Of a stretch of DNA of 43,644 nucleotides, positions 1 to 11,309 are shown one piece after another. Source of the DNA: Hypsibius dujardini. Taxonomy: Eukaryota > Tardigrada > Eutardigrada > Parachela > Hypsibiidae. The notes under the pieces were generated by a model. That model was not told where the DNA came from. It searched no databases and was given only the letters and a program-made list of their open reading frames with translations. The translations under genes were made by a program, and so were the position numbers. The stretch covers positions 1 through 43,644 of the forward strand of contig LRSR01006824.1 in the NCBI GenBank assembly GCA_001579985.1. The letters are read 5' to 3'. Within the stretch, counting starts at the first letter, position 1, and each line of letters opens with the position of its first letter.

Positions 1-221
1 TCTTCATCTAGTTTCACTGGAAACTCGCTCTAAATCGGTATCAGACAAAGTTTCGGCCACATGTTTAGGTGTCATAGAGTGCCAAATGGCGCTAACGTTG
101 CTTGAAGGAGATTTAGACAGAAAATTGTGTCAAAGCTCCCTTATTTGCAGCGGTTATTTCGCTATTTGAAATTCAAAAATTTTCTTAATTTCGCTACAAT
201 GGTGCAATGGGAGACGACTCG

Positions 222-359
222 TAGTGATGGTACGGTTCGGTTGCAACCGCGGTTCTAATAAGTTGCAACTGCGGTTGTAACCGCGTTGTAACACCATCAA
301 ATCAATCAAACAAGCAACTGACCGCAGTAGTGAATCGCAACCGTACCGTACCAACACTA
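222..359. mobile_element. Short inverted-repeat element (MITE-like)
   Basis: The left end TAGTGATGGTACGGTTCGG and the reverse complement of the right end, TAGTGTTGGTACGGTACGG, agree at most positions, giving terminal inverted repeats of about 28 bases around a 138-base unit. The interior holds diverged copies of a GTTGCAACCGCGG-like word. There is no coding capacity. GAGAC occurs close to both ends, but a full 8-base target duplication is not clear. A non-autonomous hAT-like element is the best guess. Confidence 0.6.
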
Positions 360-801
360 GAGACAGTGACACACCTGCTCACCGGTGTCTCCTTGGCTGA
401 TCTCCAGTCACTTCGACCCCTCACACGACCGGAGCGCACGATCACAGCGACAGATAAGTGAAAAAGGAGCTCCTTGGCTACATGTACTGCTTAAGTTGAT
501 CTTGAAAACTAAGGAGATTAATGTGTTTCAATTATCTACATAGACGCTACGGATAGGCGAGCATTGACACCGCTTACTATCTATATTTGCGTGCTCCTTT
601 AAACAAAATTCATGCCGTTTTGTCGATTAGTTGCGTCCACCCTGAGAGCACACTATGTGTAGTTATCGTACACTACAAGTCGCGCAGACTTCTCGTTTCA
701 ATTTAGTTTTCCCTAGACACGAGAGTCAAATTCCTTACATGATAATTGTAATTGAAACTGGTGCTTACTCCTGTTACCCGTTCACAATATATATCCGCAC
801 A
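360..801. other. Upstream region of the IRG-like gene
   Basis: No gene or RNA is recognised here. In-frame ATGs at 655 and 739 could extend the GTPase reading frame upstream, but that extra sequence resembles no IRG N-terminus. A TATATAT tract at 787-794 is too close to the chosen ATG to act as its TATA box. Confidence 0.4.
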
Positions 802-1695
802 ATGGGGGCCGAAATGTCCCAGCTAGGAATGACAGCAGGATTGGAGATTGGGAGGGCTGTCATGGGTGCCATGAAACCGCTCGTTGTTCAAGCTTTGACT
901 GCGCTTCTTGCGAAGCTGCAAGAGAAACCGGAATGTCCCAAGGATGTTCCAGCAGCAGCAGGAATGACCGCTGAGCAGATGCGAGAAGCAGCGCGCAAGG
1001 CCGTCGGCATTGACTGCACGAATCACTACAATTTTGGCGTGACGGGCATATCGGGAACCGGCAAATCGTCCTTTATCAACGCTGTGCGAGGCTTGAAGTC
1101 TAACGAACCGGGCGCAGCGCCCGTGGGAGAAGACGAAACAACGCTGAAAATCGCACCATTCCCACACGCCAGCTATCCCCATATCGTCCTGTGGGACACT
1201 CCTGGCTGCGGAACCTTTAAAATCCCCGCCGCTGACTACTTCCAAGAGCAACAGCTATTTTGCTTCGATTTTCTAATCGTCATCATCGGCAGAAACATCA
1301 AGGAGGATGAACTCGCGATTGCCAAGGAAGCGCGCAAAAACAACGTACCGGTTTTCTTTGTTCGTTCCAAGGCCGACGATTCCATTGCCAATATCGTGAA
1401 CGACGAGGGCGTGACTCGTCAACAGGCCGTCCAGAAGTTCAAAAAAATAATTGAAGCACAGCAAGAGAATCAGCTGAACAAACAAGGATTCCCGGAAGTG
1501 CCGCTGTTCGCTGTTAGCTCGCGAACTCTGTTCAACCTGTTTCGGGTTCGCACGCGAGCAGAAAGCGAAACCACGCAGGCGGCCAATGTGATCCCCGATG
1601 TTGTCCTGGACGAGCATAAGCTCATGCAAACAGTACTCACGCTGGCCTACCATAGACGTCAGCATATCAGCACAGCTGTTGAGACTCTTCCCTAA
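802..1695 (+). CDS. IRG-like (immunity-related p47-type) GTPase
   Basis: Single-exon gene of 297 aa from the chosen start. The P-loop GVTGISGTGKSS lies at residues 79-90, the G3 motif DTPG at 132-135, and RSKAD near 188-192 stands in place of NKxD. This order and spacing, with a helical N-terminal segment before the P-loop, is that of IRG GTPases, which in vertebrates act on pathogen vacuoles and membranes. The start at 802 has A at -3 and G at +4 and begins just before the helical segment; ATG 655 would add 49 residues of unlikely sequence. About 110 residues follow G4, so the C-terminal helical domain is shorter than in vertebrate IRGs of about 400 aa. It is the only confident + strand gene in the window. 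Family assignment is firm; function is inferred. Confidence 0.85.
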   Translation: MGAEMSQLGMTAGLEIGRAVMGAMKPLVVQALTALLAKLQEKPECPKDVPAAAGMTAEQMREAARKAVGIDCTNHYNFGVTGISGTGKSSFINAVRGLKSNEPGAAPVGEDETTLKIAPFPHASYPHIVLWDTPGCGTFKIPAADYFQEQQLFCFDFLIVIIGRNIKEDELAIAKEARKNNVPVFFVRSKADDSIANIVNDEGVTRQQAVQKFKKIIEAQQENQLNKQGFPEVPLFAVSSRTLFNLFRVRTRAESETTQAANVIPDVVLDEHKLMQTVLTLAYHRRQHISTAVETLP

Positions 1696-3111
1696 TGAAG
1701 CCCAAACAATTTACAAATACGCGATTGCCTTTTAGTTTCATTATGCACTTCATTGTGTATCACTTCCTGTAATAGTATGATGACTGTAAACCAAGGGTTG
1801 TTGTATCCGCTGATTTGTATTAGTTAGGCAGCACACGACGTGAGAGTAAAAGGTTGAGCAGCTGTATCTCCGCTCACTGTGAGTCAGCTTCCATTCCATG
1901 TTCTTCATAAAGAAATATAACTTCCGCATAGATTCACTCGGTTAACCTGTTGAATTTTTGTGTCCTACACTTGGTAGTTTTGATTTTGTGCCAGTTACAT
2001 ACGCGACGAGATCAAATCAGTATCGGCACGGTACTTATTGATCAGGGACACGATCGTCGAAATGGGGCATAGTTCCATAATCCCTCAATCGCCACAGAAT
2101 TCGCGTGTATTCTACCCCAGACAAAACAGCACGTTATTAACATTCGACCTCCATTTTCTGCGTTGCATGCAGGGGAAAGTTTTCTCGTCGAAATTTCAGG
2201 AAGTGTCACAGTCAATTTTTGAGAAACTTTTCTACAAACTTTACTGCTACCTTGTTTGGCTACCAGAACAGTCGCTTTCGGCCGGTTCTGATCCTAATGG
2301 GACTTCTCATTGCTACGACCAGAAAATGTTTTCGAGACAGAATATCTGTTAATAAATTGAGTCCACTTGATGTACTGGTCATTGTTCATCATGGAATTCC
2401 AAGGGGTGGTTTCTTTGAAAAATCCATCGGGTAGTGATATCTAATTTGGTTATTTTTGTCGCGGGTCTGACAGTCACACATGCTTACCCACATGGCCAAC
2501 AGAACGAGTAGGAGTCGTTGTTAGCGGCATTCAAATCGGGACGTATCAGTCTGCCGATGATTAAGGTGGTTCTCCACCAGAAACGGCAACCTCAACGACC
2601 GGCAACCTCAACGACAACCTAAAAGTTAACTACACCGAGATGCCTTCCAGTTTCCTCCAACTGCAACTTTAGGAATGAAGAAGAAGAATGCTATTAGTGG
2701 CGACGACCTTTATTCTTAATTGTACAGTATTGTAGTTAGAAAAGTTTCCCTCTGAAAGAAGATTGACACGACTTTGGCGTTTGTCCGGGCAAGACGAAGT
2801 TTTGTTTTAGTGGGAGTTTTTTCTAAGGTAATTTTGGCAATTAGCGCAAAAAAATAGGATTCTTTGTACTGCAGGCTTATTCCTTGTAACATTGGTTTCT
2901 CATTAGCCCTTTCTATAAACCTTATGACTCCGCCTCCTGCGCGACAAAAAGACGCGACAAAGTTTATTCATCTTGGTCAGCATATCAAAAGAGGGTCGTA
3001 GAGGCCTTGCAACATTTCAAGTGTAAAAACAAAAATTAACAAATTATGAAAAGGTGAAGATAATTAAGAGTGTTAAACGGATTTCCTCATTCTGACGCTT
3101 GACTTCCACGC
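1696..3111. other. Intergenic, no gene seen
   Basis: Only short open frames of no recognisable type occur (for example 2038-2352 +). The right part contains the presumed 3' UTR of LDLa gene 1. Confidence 0.5.
2963..2968 (-). terminator. Possible polyadenylation signal of LDLa gene 1
   Basis: AATAAA on the minus strand, about 145 bases downstream of the gene 1 stop codon. Position is plausible; no transcript evidence is available. Confidence 0.4.
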
Positions 3112-6100
3112 TCACTCCAAACAAAAGGCGTTTCCGGAAGTGCGAGCCGTCACCTTGTCCAAATCCACAGCTGAAAAGGGACGGGGCATGGCAGATAACA
3201 CACAGCAATGGCATGATATGGACATGAGTATCAATTACCGGTAACCGGTCTTACCATTGCGAAAGGCCCAGAGAAAGACCTGAGCTTGCCAGTCACCGCG
3301 GTGGTCGTTCGCCGGCGACGGCGTGGTGGTCGTTCCAATTAAACCAAACAGACTCGAGTAAAGAGACTGCGGATCATCAGGACCCTTTGACAGGCAGAGG
3401 CTCTTCCCAATTATTTTTGCTGTCAAAGTATTCGGATCCACAGCTGCAAAAAATATTAATTCAATTCTTTAAGACCTATGAAATATGAATTAAAGACTAA
3501 TTAAAAAATAATTAAAAAAACAGTCTGACCATTTCTGTACATCCACCCCATCATCTGGCCCATCCACTCCCCTCGATGGTCATTCACAGGGTCCGGAGTG
3601 GTCGTTGCATACAACTGACCACCAAAGATTGAAGACAGCGAAAACAGGTTCGCCGATCCGAAAGTGCCCGCTAGAGATGGGAATCTCATAGTCGTACAGT
3701 TCATCTCGTCACTTCCGTCGGCACATCCTTTAATACCGTTACAACGGTACAGCGTCGGGACGCATTGTCCGCTGTCGCAGCGAAACTCGCCGGACGAACA
3801 CTTTCGGCTTTTACATCCGACCTCATCACTCGCGTCCGCACAAGTCCGGTACGTGTCGCAACGGCGATCCAGGTCGATGCACTCTCCGGATCTACAGCGA
3901 AACTCGGTAGACAAGCAGGTCGTGGCTCCCGGAAGACTGTGACGGACCGGGGCGAAGAGGCTGTTCATCAAAGAGGTCGAAGCAGGGCAGCTTGCTTCAT
4001 CACTTCCGTCCGAGCAACTGACCACTCCATTGCAACGACTCTCGCCGGAAATGCACTCACCGGAAGTGCATCGGAAACGTGGCTTTCCGTCGCTGTACGG
4101 AACACAGGTTCGGATGGGCAGGAGGAGTGAGCTGTTGAGACGTTCTAATGGACTGCTGGGCGTCACAAAGATGCTCATGAAATTGTTGGTTACTGTTACA
4201 GAATATAATAAAAATTAAAACACACACAAAAAAAACAGGAAAGACTTATTACTGTCGAAACAGATGGAACGTATAAAATATATTTCTATATATATAAATA
4301 TATATTATATCTTTTAAATAAATGTTTTCAATATATATCAGAAATTGTGCAGTTGTTTAATGTACATGTATAATAATAAAACATTCACAAAAAACGCAAA
4401 ATAAACTAACGCTACATGTATTTACTAAAATAAATTACAATGACACTTCAAGTTTAGCTTCGAAGTAAGCTTACTAATTTACATAGTTTAACTTCGTACT
4501 TCGCAATTTGAGAGTGTTAACATAATATAGTCTTAGTACTACAATTTATTCAAGCTTTGAGTTGACTTTCTGTCTTGCTTTTGTGTCCGGCTTTTTAAAT
4601 TACTTTTCTTTTATTAAATTGTTTATTATGATTTCCTTTACATACAGGGCGTTAAATCTACTTACGACAATCCATTTCATCAGAGCTGTCCGTGGCGCAA
4701 TCCGCCTCCCCGTCACACTTCCAGCTCTTATGAATGCAATGTCCCGATGAACACCGAAACTGCTCCACCCCGCAGACATGATTCTCGCAATCCTTCTCGT
4801 CACTTCCGTCCCAACAGTTTGCGTAGTATCCGGAACAACGGTACCCAATTGGAATGCATTCCCCTGACTTGCATTGGAACTCACTGTCCGAGGAGGTGCA
4901 TGTCCCCTGAGGGTTGTTGGTAGTTACTGATGAGGAAGTCGAGGCCACGGAAGAAGCTGTGGCCAGGCGTGAAATGGAACCGGGACAGTTCTGTTCGTCG
5001 GTCCCGCCGAAACAGTTAATCACTCCGTCACATTTCCAGCTTGCAGGCAGGCAGCGTCCGTTCTTGCCTGACTGGTAGCGGCACCAGAAATGGGCGGAAT
5101 GGAGGCAGGGCTGCTCCGTGGCAGAATCTTCGAAGTCCGAGAGTTCGTATGGATAAGTGGAATTAGAGCCACCGGAAAGGAAGCTTGACGACGTGGTCTA
5201 CACAAAAATGGTTGTCAACCACAAGGGATTCCAGACAAATTTATACACACAGCTTCCGGTTTTACCTTGCCTTGCTCTTTGTGTATTTTTATTGCAGGTT
5301 AATTTTATTTTAAATTAAGAAATTAGTTTGGTTAATGTCGACTACAGTAAATCATTTGAATTCACTTAATTAAAATATATCCGTGCCATTTTATTCTGAG
5401 TTGGAAAGAGAGCGCACTGCTGCTTTGATGTTTTATTTTTAATTGATAAGCTCAATCTAACCTTTTTTAAGATAAAAGTCTTAGCACACAGATTTATTGT
5501 AAGTTTATTTATACCAATGCACACACACAATATAAAAATACCCTTTTCTCTGTGTCCCAACATCTTATGGTGAGCAACTTAGTTTCTCAGGTAGAGATGG
5601 GAAAAACTAAAAAAAACCCTGAAATTTGATTAGAACTAGACTTAAAGTTTTAGTACAAAAGAAACTAAACTAATTTTTAGTTTACTAAGAGACTAACTAG
5701 TTGGCTAACTTAACTTTTGCTATCCTTAAAACTGATGCAGCTCAGGGACACATACCGTGGTGGTTTTTTTAGCAGGGCAGTTTTGTTCATCACTTTCGTC
5801 GCGGCAGTCCGGGAAGCCGTCGCATCGGTAATACGACGGTATACACCTTCCTGTGATGTTGTACTTGCTTGGACACCAGAAATCGCCTGGGGTCTGGCAA
5901 GGATGCTGCTGAGAAGATTCCGTGAAGAGATCCAGACTGACGTACGACGGAAGCGGAGCTGCTGTGGTCGTGCGACGAGCGCCAGAAAGGGCCGAGCTTC
6001 CGGGGCAGTTTTGTTCGTCGGTCCCGCCGAAGCAATCGAACGTTCCGTCGCAGATGTAAAGATACCTCGGCAGGCAGCGTCCATCAAAACCGGTGTTAGA

Positions 6101-7632
6101 CAGGCACCAGAAGTATTGTGTGCTGTTGCTGCACGGTTTCTCCGTAGTGGAATACACATACGGAGAAAGCTCCGCAGACGAGGTTGTCGGCACGACCGCA
6201 GTGGTTGTGGAAGTGGAGCCCGGGCAGTTCCGCTCATCGCTGTTATCTGGACAGTCTCTACTTCCTAATATATCAAATGACATATTAAAATCCCATTGTT
6301 ATGGGCTTTTGTACATGTAATTAATATACTGACCAATCCCCGGGTCTATTACATTCAAATGTCACAGTAGTTTTGAGACACTCATGTTGTTTTACTTTAA
6401 TATCACTACAGATTAGTTTGTCCTTTCATTCCAGTTTTATAATAATAATTATTAAACTTTAATATTCTGAAAAGCTCTTCATGCCGTCACATGGCCCAAA
6501 AATAGAGCATTGGTTTTGACATGCTCCTTTTGTCTTGTTTTAATATTATTATAGTTTTTACTTGTCCATTTCATTCCAAGTTTACAGTAACAGTACAATA
6601 TTTTTAATCTATTCTAAAAATACACTACATAAGGCTCCGACGTACCGTCACAGAACCACCGCTTGGGCCAACAGGACTTGGAATCATTGGCACAACGAAA
6701 TCCATCCCCATTGAACAGCCAATTGCATTCTGTTCGAGCTGCTGTTAAATGACCATTTCCACCTGAGTTGGGCGGGGTTATGACAGTAGATGTGCAGTTC
6801 CATTCGTCGCTGTGGTCCGCACAGTCGTTTTGACCGTCACAGATCAAAGTCTTGGGCCAACAGGAACCGTATGTACCGCTGTCTGCACACTGAAATCCAT
6901 CCCAGCCGACGGACCATTGACAGTCTCGCAAAGCTACAGGGTGATCCAGTTGCTAAAATTGTTAATATTTAATATTATAGTAGGCTGGTAGAGAGTACAA
7001 ACTCCATTTAGGGGATGTGCATATTTATGTTACGTAGTTGTTCCCTGATCATGGAAGACATTCAGCAATTCTTAACGATGAAGTTTTGGATAAATATTTC
7101 TTTAAACACGTTAATTCTTAACTACACAGTTTTATGAGAAATATTTTTAGAAATATTAAATAGTTAACTATGCTGTTGTGACAAAAATATTGTCTGGAGT
7201 CCTTCCATTTCTCGCGATTCCGTTTTAACATACATAGCTTTAGAAATTATTAAATTCTCAGCAATCGAGTTTCATCATAAATAATTTTAGGAATAGCTAA
7301 ATCCAGTATTAGCAAAAAAGTTTAAAACCGTCGTCGAATAATTTCTTTTCCATAATTTTCCATCGAAGTTAAGAAGTCAATTTTTTGCTGTGACAAAAAT
7401 AAACGACGGCGACGGTATTGAATGCATTCACCTGCGACAGTCCGTCTGGGTGGCCTGGACATGGGCTCTCATCGCTGCCGTCGGAGCAGTCCGACGTCCC
7501 GTCGCAACGGTAACGTGCGAGGATGCAGCGTCCGGAATTGAGGCAGGCAAACTCATCAGACAGGCATTTCTCGGCAACGGCAGACGGAATCACGGTTGTA
7601 CATGCGAGGACCCCGGTCAACAGGAGCCACAT
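3112..7632 (-). CDS. Secreted multi-LDLa protein, LDLa gene 1
   Basis: Exons, 5' to 3' on the minus strand: 7632-7432, 6952-6646, 6264-5756, 5197-4666, 4192-3530, 3443-3255, 3170-3112. They sum to 2460 bases (819 aa plus TGA), with GT-AG borders and matching phases. [14 protein letters not shown] begins a signal peptide. Eleven LDLa modules follow, with six cysteines and the acidic CDGxxDCxDGSDE calcium-site signature. Two variants in exon 2 carry SCWPK and two lie in exon 3; module 3 is split by an intron right after its CDG. Several are of the FWC type (PC...FWC...GRCxP...CDG...C.GGTDE). The tail has two copies of a unit ending NDHRGxW...RNG, then ends TSGNAFCLE. No transmembrane segment is visible, so the protein is probably secreted. 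LDLa domains bind calcium and protein ligands; the ligand here is unknown. Confidence 0.9.
5592..5727. repeat. AT-rich inverted-repeat element in an intron
   Basis: It begins AGAGATGGGAAAAACTAA, and its right end reads in reverse AAGGATAGCAAAAGTTAA, so the ends are imperfect inverted repeats around TTTAGT-rich sequence. It lies in gene 1's intron 5198-5755. Related tracts occur at 10330-10540, 24005-24236, 24930-25232 and 34078-34375. Confidence 0.5.
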
Positions 7633-9959
7633 TTTACCTAATCGCGGGAGAGAAAATTCTGAAAACGCGCAGCGAGCTCCTGGGCGGATAAGAAATGTAT
7701 AATAAATGTTTGGTAAATAAATACCGAATTTTAATATGATTTATCAATTAATTCAGAGAAATAAATTCATGGATTCTTATGTACAGTGGAAGCACTGCTG
7801 TGAAGTAGCTGAACTACAAACCAAGCGTTTTGATCGAAAGCAAAATGTTTTTTATATATTGCGTGGAAAAGTCGTTTCAATATCTGCCATATATTCGTTC
7901 TGCAGGTATCTTCACGGCGCGTTCTGGTGATATACTTGGATTATTGATGACACCGTTCGTACTCGTGTGTGACGACATTTGTGTACATCTTCTGTCAATG
8001 ATGTTTCGGTCAGCGAGGTTATGTACCGCGAGCAACCGGATGTGGTGTTGATTTGAAACCGCATTTACATGCATCAAAAAGGTGCATAAGGTGCGGAGAG
8101 ACTGAGCAAAACAAAAACCCTCGACCCAGATCATATCTATGCTTTCTCCGCACTGAGGAGTTGCTCTGACGTCATTTCCTTGACAGACGGTGCAGCGGAC
8201 ATTAATGCACGGAGCGCACACAAACTGGTCTCTTCTTTTTGCTTCGAAGGAACAGTTTTGAAACCATAAGAAATATTATTATTACTGGTATTTGAGGAAG
8301 GAAGCACGATTCATGTGTTTGCTTAATCCCCGCATTGCGGAGGGCTAAACCGACCAGCAGAATTAAGGTTCGCTCATCATCCTTCCGATAAGTCAGGGCA
8401 GACGGTACGCCTAAAAACCCACGCCCACCGCCATCCGTGACAGCGAAGAGTGTTAATTCATCATAAATTATTTAAATCCAAGGGTTATTGTGTTTAAAAG
8501 GACAGCCACATCTTTAGCATCAAAAATAAGATTTTAAACAAAACACCAAAATATTCAAAGTACATTTTGTGCTTTTAAATCAAAATATTTTTTTAAATGC
8601 CGATTCCTATTTTTGCTACTTCAAACAATGTTTTTTTCATTAAAATAAAAATCCGCTTTTTGAGCATTTTAAAATATTTTCTAAATATATTTATGCAATA
8701 ACTATTTCCGACGTTAACACGAGGGACAGGGGAGTAAGGTCTTTATTCCTTATTGGCATCGTTGATACCGAAGGTGAACCCCGGCCGAGGAACGGCCACA
8801 AATCCAACATGAAAAAAAAAAGTTGGACAGTTTCTCAAAGCAGAGGAGTAGAAAATCGACGAGAAAGAAGGAAACTGTAAAGACTAAATGTTGCGCAGCA
8901 CTATTTATAGTCGCGCCGGACCGCGCACAGACGATGCAAGAGATTCGGTGAATACAGGACAATTAAAGGGTGTGGTCCGGCGAGACCGAATACAGAGAAA
9001 TCGTCAATAGTTATAAGCAGATTTAGGGGGCTAAATCTTTCCCGCAATAGTTTCGGTCTCGGAATCCTGTGACTTGGCGGCTGAGATGAAGAGCAGCAGC
9101 ACGATGCAAACGGTGAAGCAGAAGGTGGGAAGGTGGCGGCGCAGCTGGTCTTTTCTCGCAAGACGGAGAGTACTTTTTTGAGGATATGATTTTCCGGAAG
9201 ACTATGAGAACACTAGAGCGTAGTGAGACAGTGCAAAAGATGCCGATGAAGGGTGAGAATATGGACACTGCGAAGGTGCGATTACCGGTGTCGTATTCGG
9301 TTCCGCTGGTGGTGGTGCCGGAGACGAAAGCTTGAACGGCTGAGTTCAGTTTTTGGGTTCAGGTCACTCCTCACCGAACCCTTAACGCAAAACGGAGGTA
9401 TAGGTCTAAAAATATGACTTGGTAGTAGACGCCAAAGACGCCAGAGTTGAACGTGGAACCATTGACATGGTGCAGTTTGTCTATAACGTCTACAACTGCG
9501 TTAACCTGTCGTAAAATGCTTAGCTACTTTAGCTGTTGTACTTTGCAGTGTTTTTGGCGGGAGTTTGGACGACAATATTGGGGATCAATTGAAATGGGAT
9601 GGTTTTCAGCATGCCACTCTGCTGAATCCTGTTTTAAAACTTGGGACTAATCCCCCCTCCTCTTGATAATGCTGTTTTATATCATGCCTAATATCTACTG
9701 ATATTTCCCCCTCACGACTCTCATTTCCACATTGATATCATATTGACTGACCAGGATCCAGATGTGAGTTGAAAGAAGCCGCTATACAGCTCATGCATCG
9801 ACATACTAGTCACGGGTGCGCCTAACCCATTGAATATTTTACTATGTCACTCAACTTCAAAATCCCAAAATTGCAAACTCATAACTTTGAAGTTTGAGAA
9901 ATGAGTACGCTCGAAAGGGAGAAGTGTCCATGGTTAGGCATTCCGATTTTCCCATATCT
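7633..9959. other. Intergenic, no confident gene
   Basis: This stretch includes the upstream region of LDLa gene 1. On the minus strand at about 9340-9165, a frame without an ATG encodes an NRT glycosylation site followed by a hydrophobic stretch (SIFSPFIGIFCTV). A second hydrophobic stretch (FCFTVCIVLLLFI), in another frame, lies near 9100. This may be a decayed membrane-protein gene. Nothing else is supported. Confidence 0.4.
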
Positions 9960-10682
9960 TCACGGGATCGCAAACCGCTTGCCGAGGTACCAGCGCTGTT
10001 TGAATTGGCGTTGATTTTGCTTATCGGCAGTCTTTCCAGCAGACTGCAGCTGTCTGTCAGCGGTCAGCTTCCCGAAAATGGACTGCTGCGGCAGAGCCTT
10101 ACTAAGCTTATCTGCGTTCGGAGTTGGCAAAAGCGACCACTGATCGTTGCGCCTCACAAACACGGGCACCAGTACGGGCATATCGGTGAGCGGTGCTGAT
10201 GCATCCCTGTTCCCGGCACATCCATGGAGGAGGTCTGCGCGAAAAAAACAAGATGCAAAATATCACAAGCGTATTGATATGCAGGCTTGTAATCCAAAAA
10301 CTAAATTTGGTCAACTAACCGGTTCGTCGCTGTGGACTTTATCTTAACTTAGTTTTCTTAAGTAACTAATGCCTTAGCTTGCTATCAAAGTAATAATTAA
10401 TTATAAATTTTTGTCTTTAGTCTTTTTCTGCTATTTATTTGTTTAGTAAGTTTTAGTTAAAAATGTTTGAAAACAAAAGTTGGAAAACCTGATCACTGAC
10501 AGTTTTAGCCTAGCCTTCTAGTCAGTTTTGCTATCTCTAGGCGATTATTTTGTTCACATTTTAAAAGATTTGACTTGGAACGACGCGGAGGGGGAGGGAG
10601 AAGAACTTGGGCACGTACCGAATGCGTTGAAGAGACACAGCAGGGCGTTGAGAATGAAACCACAGCGTCGCACAATCTGCAT
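9960..10682 (-). CDS. Candidate neuropeptide or peptide-hormone precursor
   Basis: Two exons, 10682-10619 and 10234-9960, total 339 bases (112 aa plus TGA). The donor is G|GTACGT, the acceptor TTTTCGCGCAG, phase 1. The first exon is almost only a signal peptide (RR then FILNALLCLFNAF), too short to stand out alone. The second exon has a dibasic RR site (residues 49-50), a 55-residue segment, then GKR (106-108) and a four-residue FAIP end. GKR after a peptide is the standard site for cleavage and C-terminal amidation, predicting a mature peptide ending QRWYL-amide. The segment has no cysteine and is rich in K, Q and A, as in long helical peptide hormones. It matches no family I know; CRF-like, PDF and NPF signatures are absent. 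A weak TTAAATA box lies about 75 bases upstream. The structure is well supported; the role is inferred. Confidence 0.65.
10330..10540. repeat. AT-rich inverted-repeat element in the peptide-gene intron
   Basis: TTTAGT/ACTAAA-rich sequence inside the 10235-10618 intron. The right end in reverse reads AGAGATAGCAAAACTGAC, matching the ends of the elements at 5592-5727 and 34078-34375. The left border is approximate. Confidence 0.4.
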
Positions 10683-11309
10683 GTTGAAGGTTGCACTCCT
10701 CGTAAATTTAGTTTATTCACAGCTGTATCGAAGACTACAAATTTCGGTCGATTGTATTTAAGAGTCTAAAACTTGTACGTGTTCTTCCTGAAGCGCAACT
10801 TCAACGTGCATAAAAGACTACTGAAAACAATATTCTGTCTGATCACTTCAGCAGGGCGAGAGATGTATGGAGAGATCTTTTTAAGGGAAAAGTTCACCTG
10901 CTCACAGGGCTAAATATCTCGCGCTATTTCGCAGCTCATATTGCTTCTAAAGGTGCCTGACATTACAATCATGTTTGCACGTCACTGATCATTATATGCC
11001 ATTTCCCAGATGATATTAAATTCAATGAAAGCGATGGCCAACTGAAAAGTGTAATGTTGGCGCATGAAATTTTCTTTGGTGCTTGAGGTACAAGCCAGTA
11101 ACAGTGTCACTAATCTCACACTGCGGATTAATTGCATATGCCAACGGTTTCGCACACTGTAACCGCTGATTATTCTCTTCGCTTTCCATTCCTTCTACCA
11201 ATCCCTTTTTCCTAATTTATATTTTTAATCAACATGACGTAGTGATTTTCCGGAAATAAGCAACAGCCACGCCTGCGTGATTGGTACACTGTGGTGTTCT
11301 GATACATAC

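Noticed and set aside
8300-8460. Possible structured RNA near CCCGCATTGCGGAGGG
   Set aside because: A short local stem only; no match to tRNA, 5S or snRNA features.
9060-9340. Seven-helix receptor fragment
   Set aside because: Two hydrophobic stretches lie in different frames without a start codon or convincing splice sites; kept only as a remark.
10021-10080. SIFamide-like SIFGK inside the peptide precursor
   Set aside because: Followed by a single K and not by the GKR/GRR site, and the rest of the SIFamide sequence is absent.
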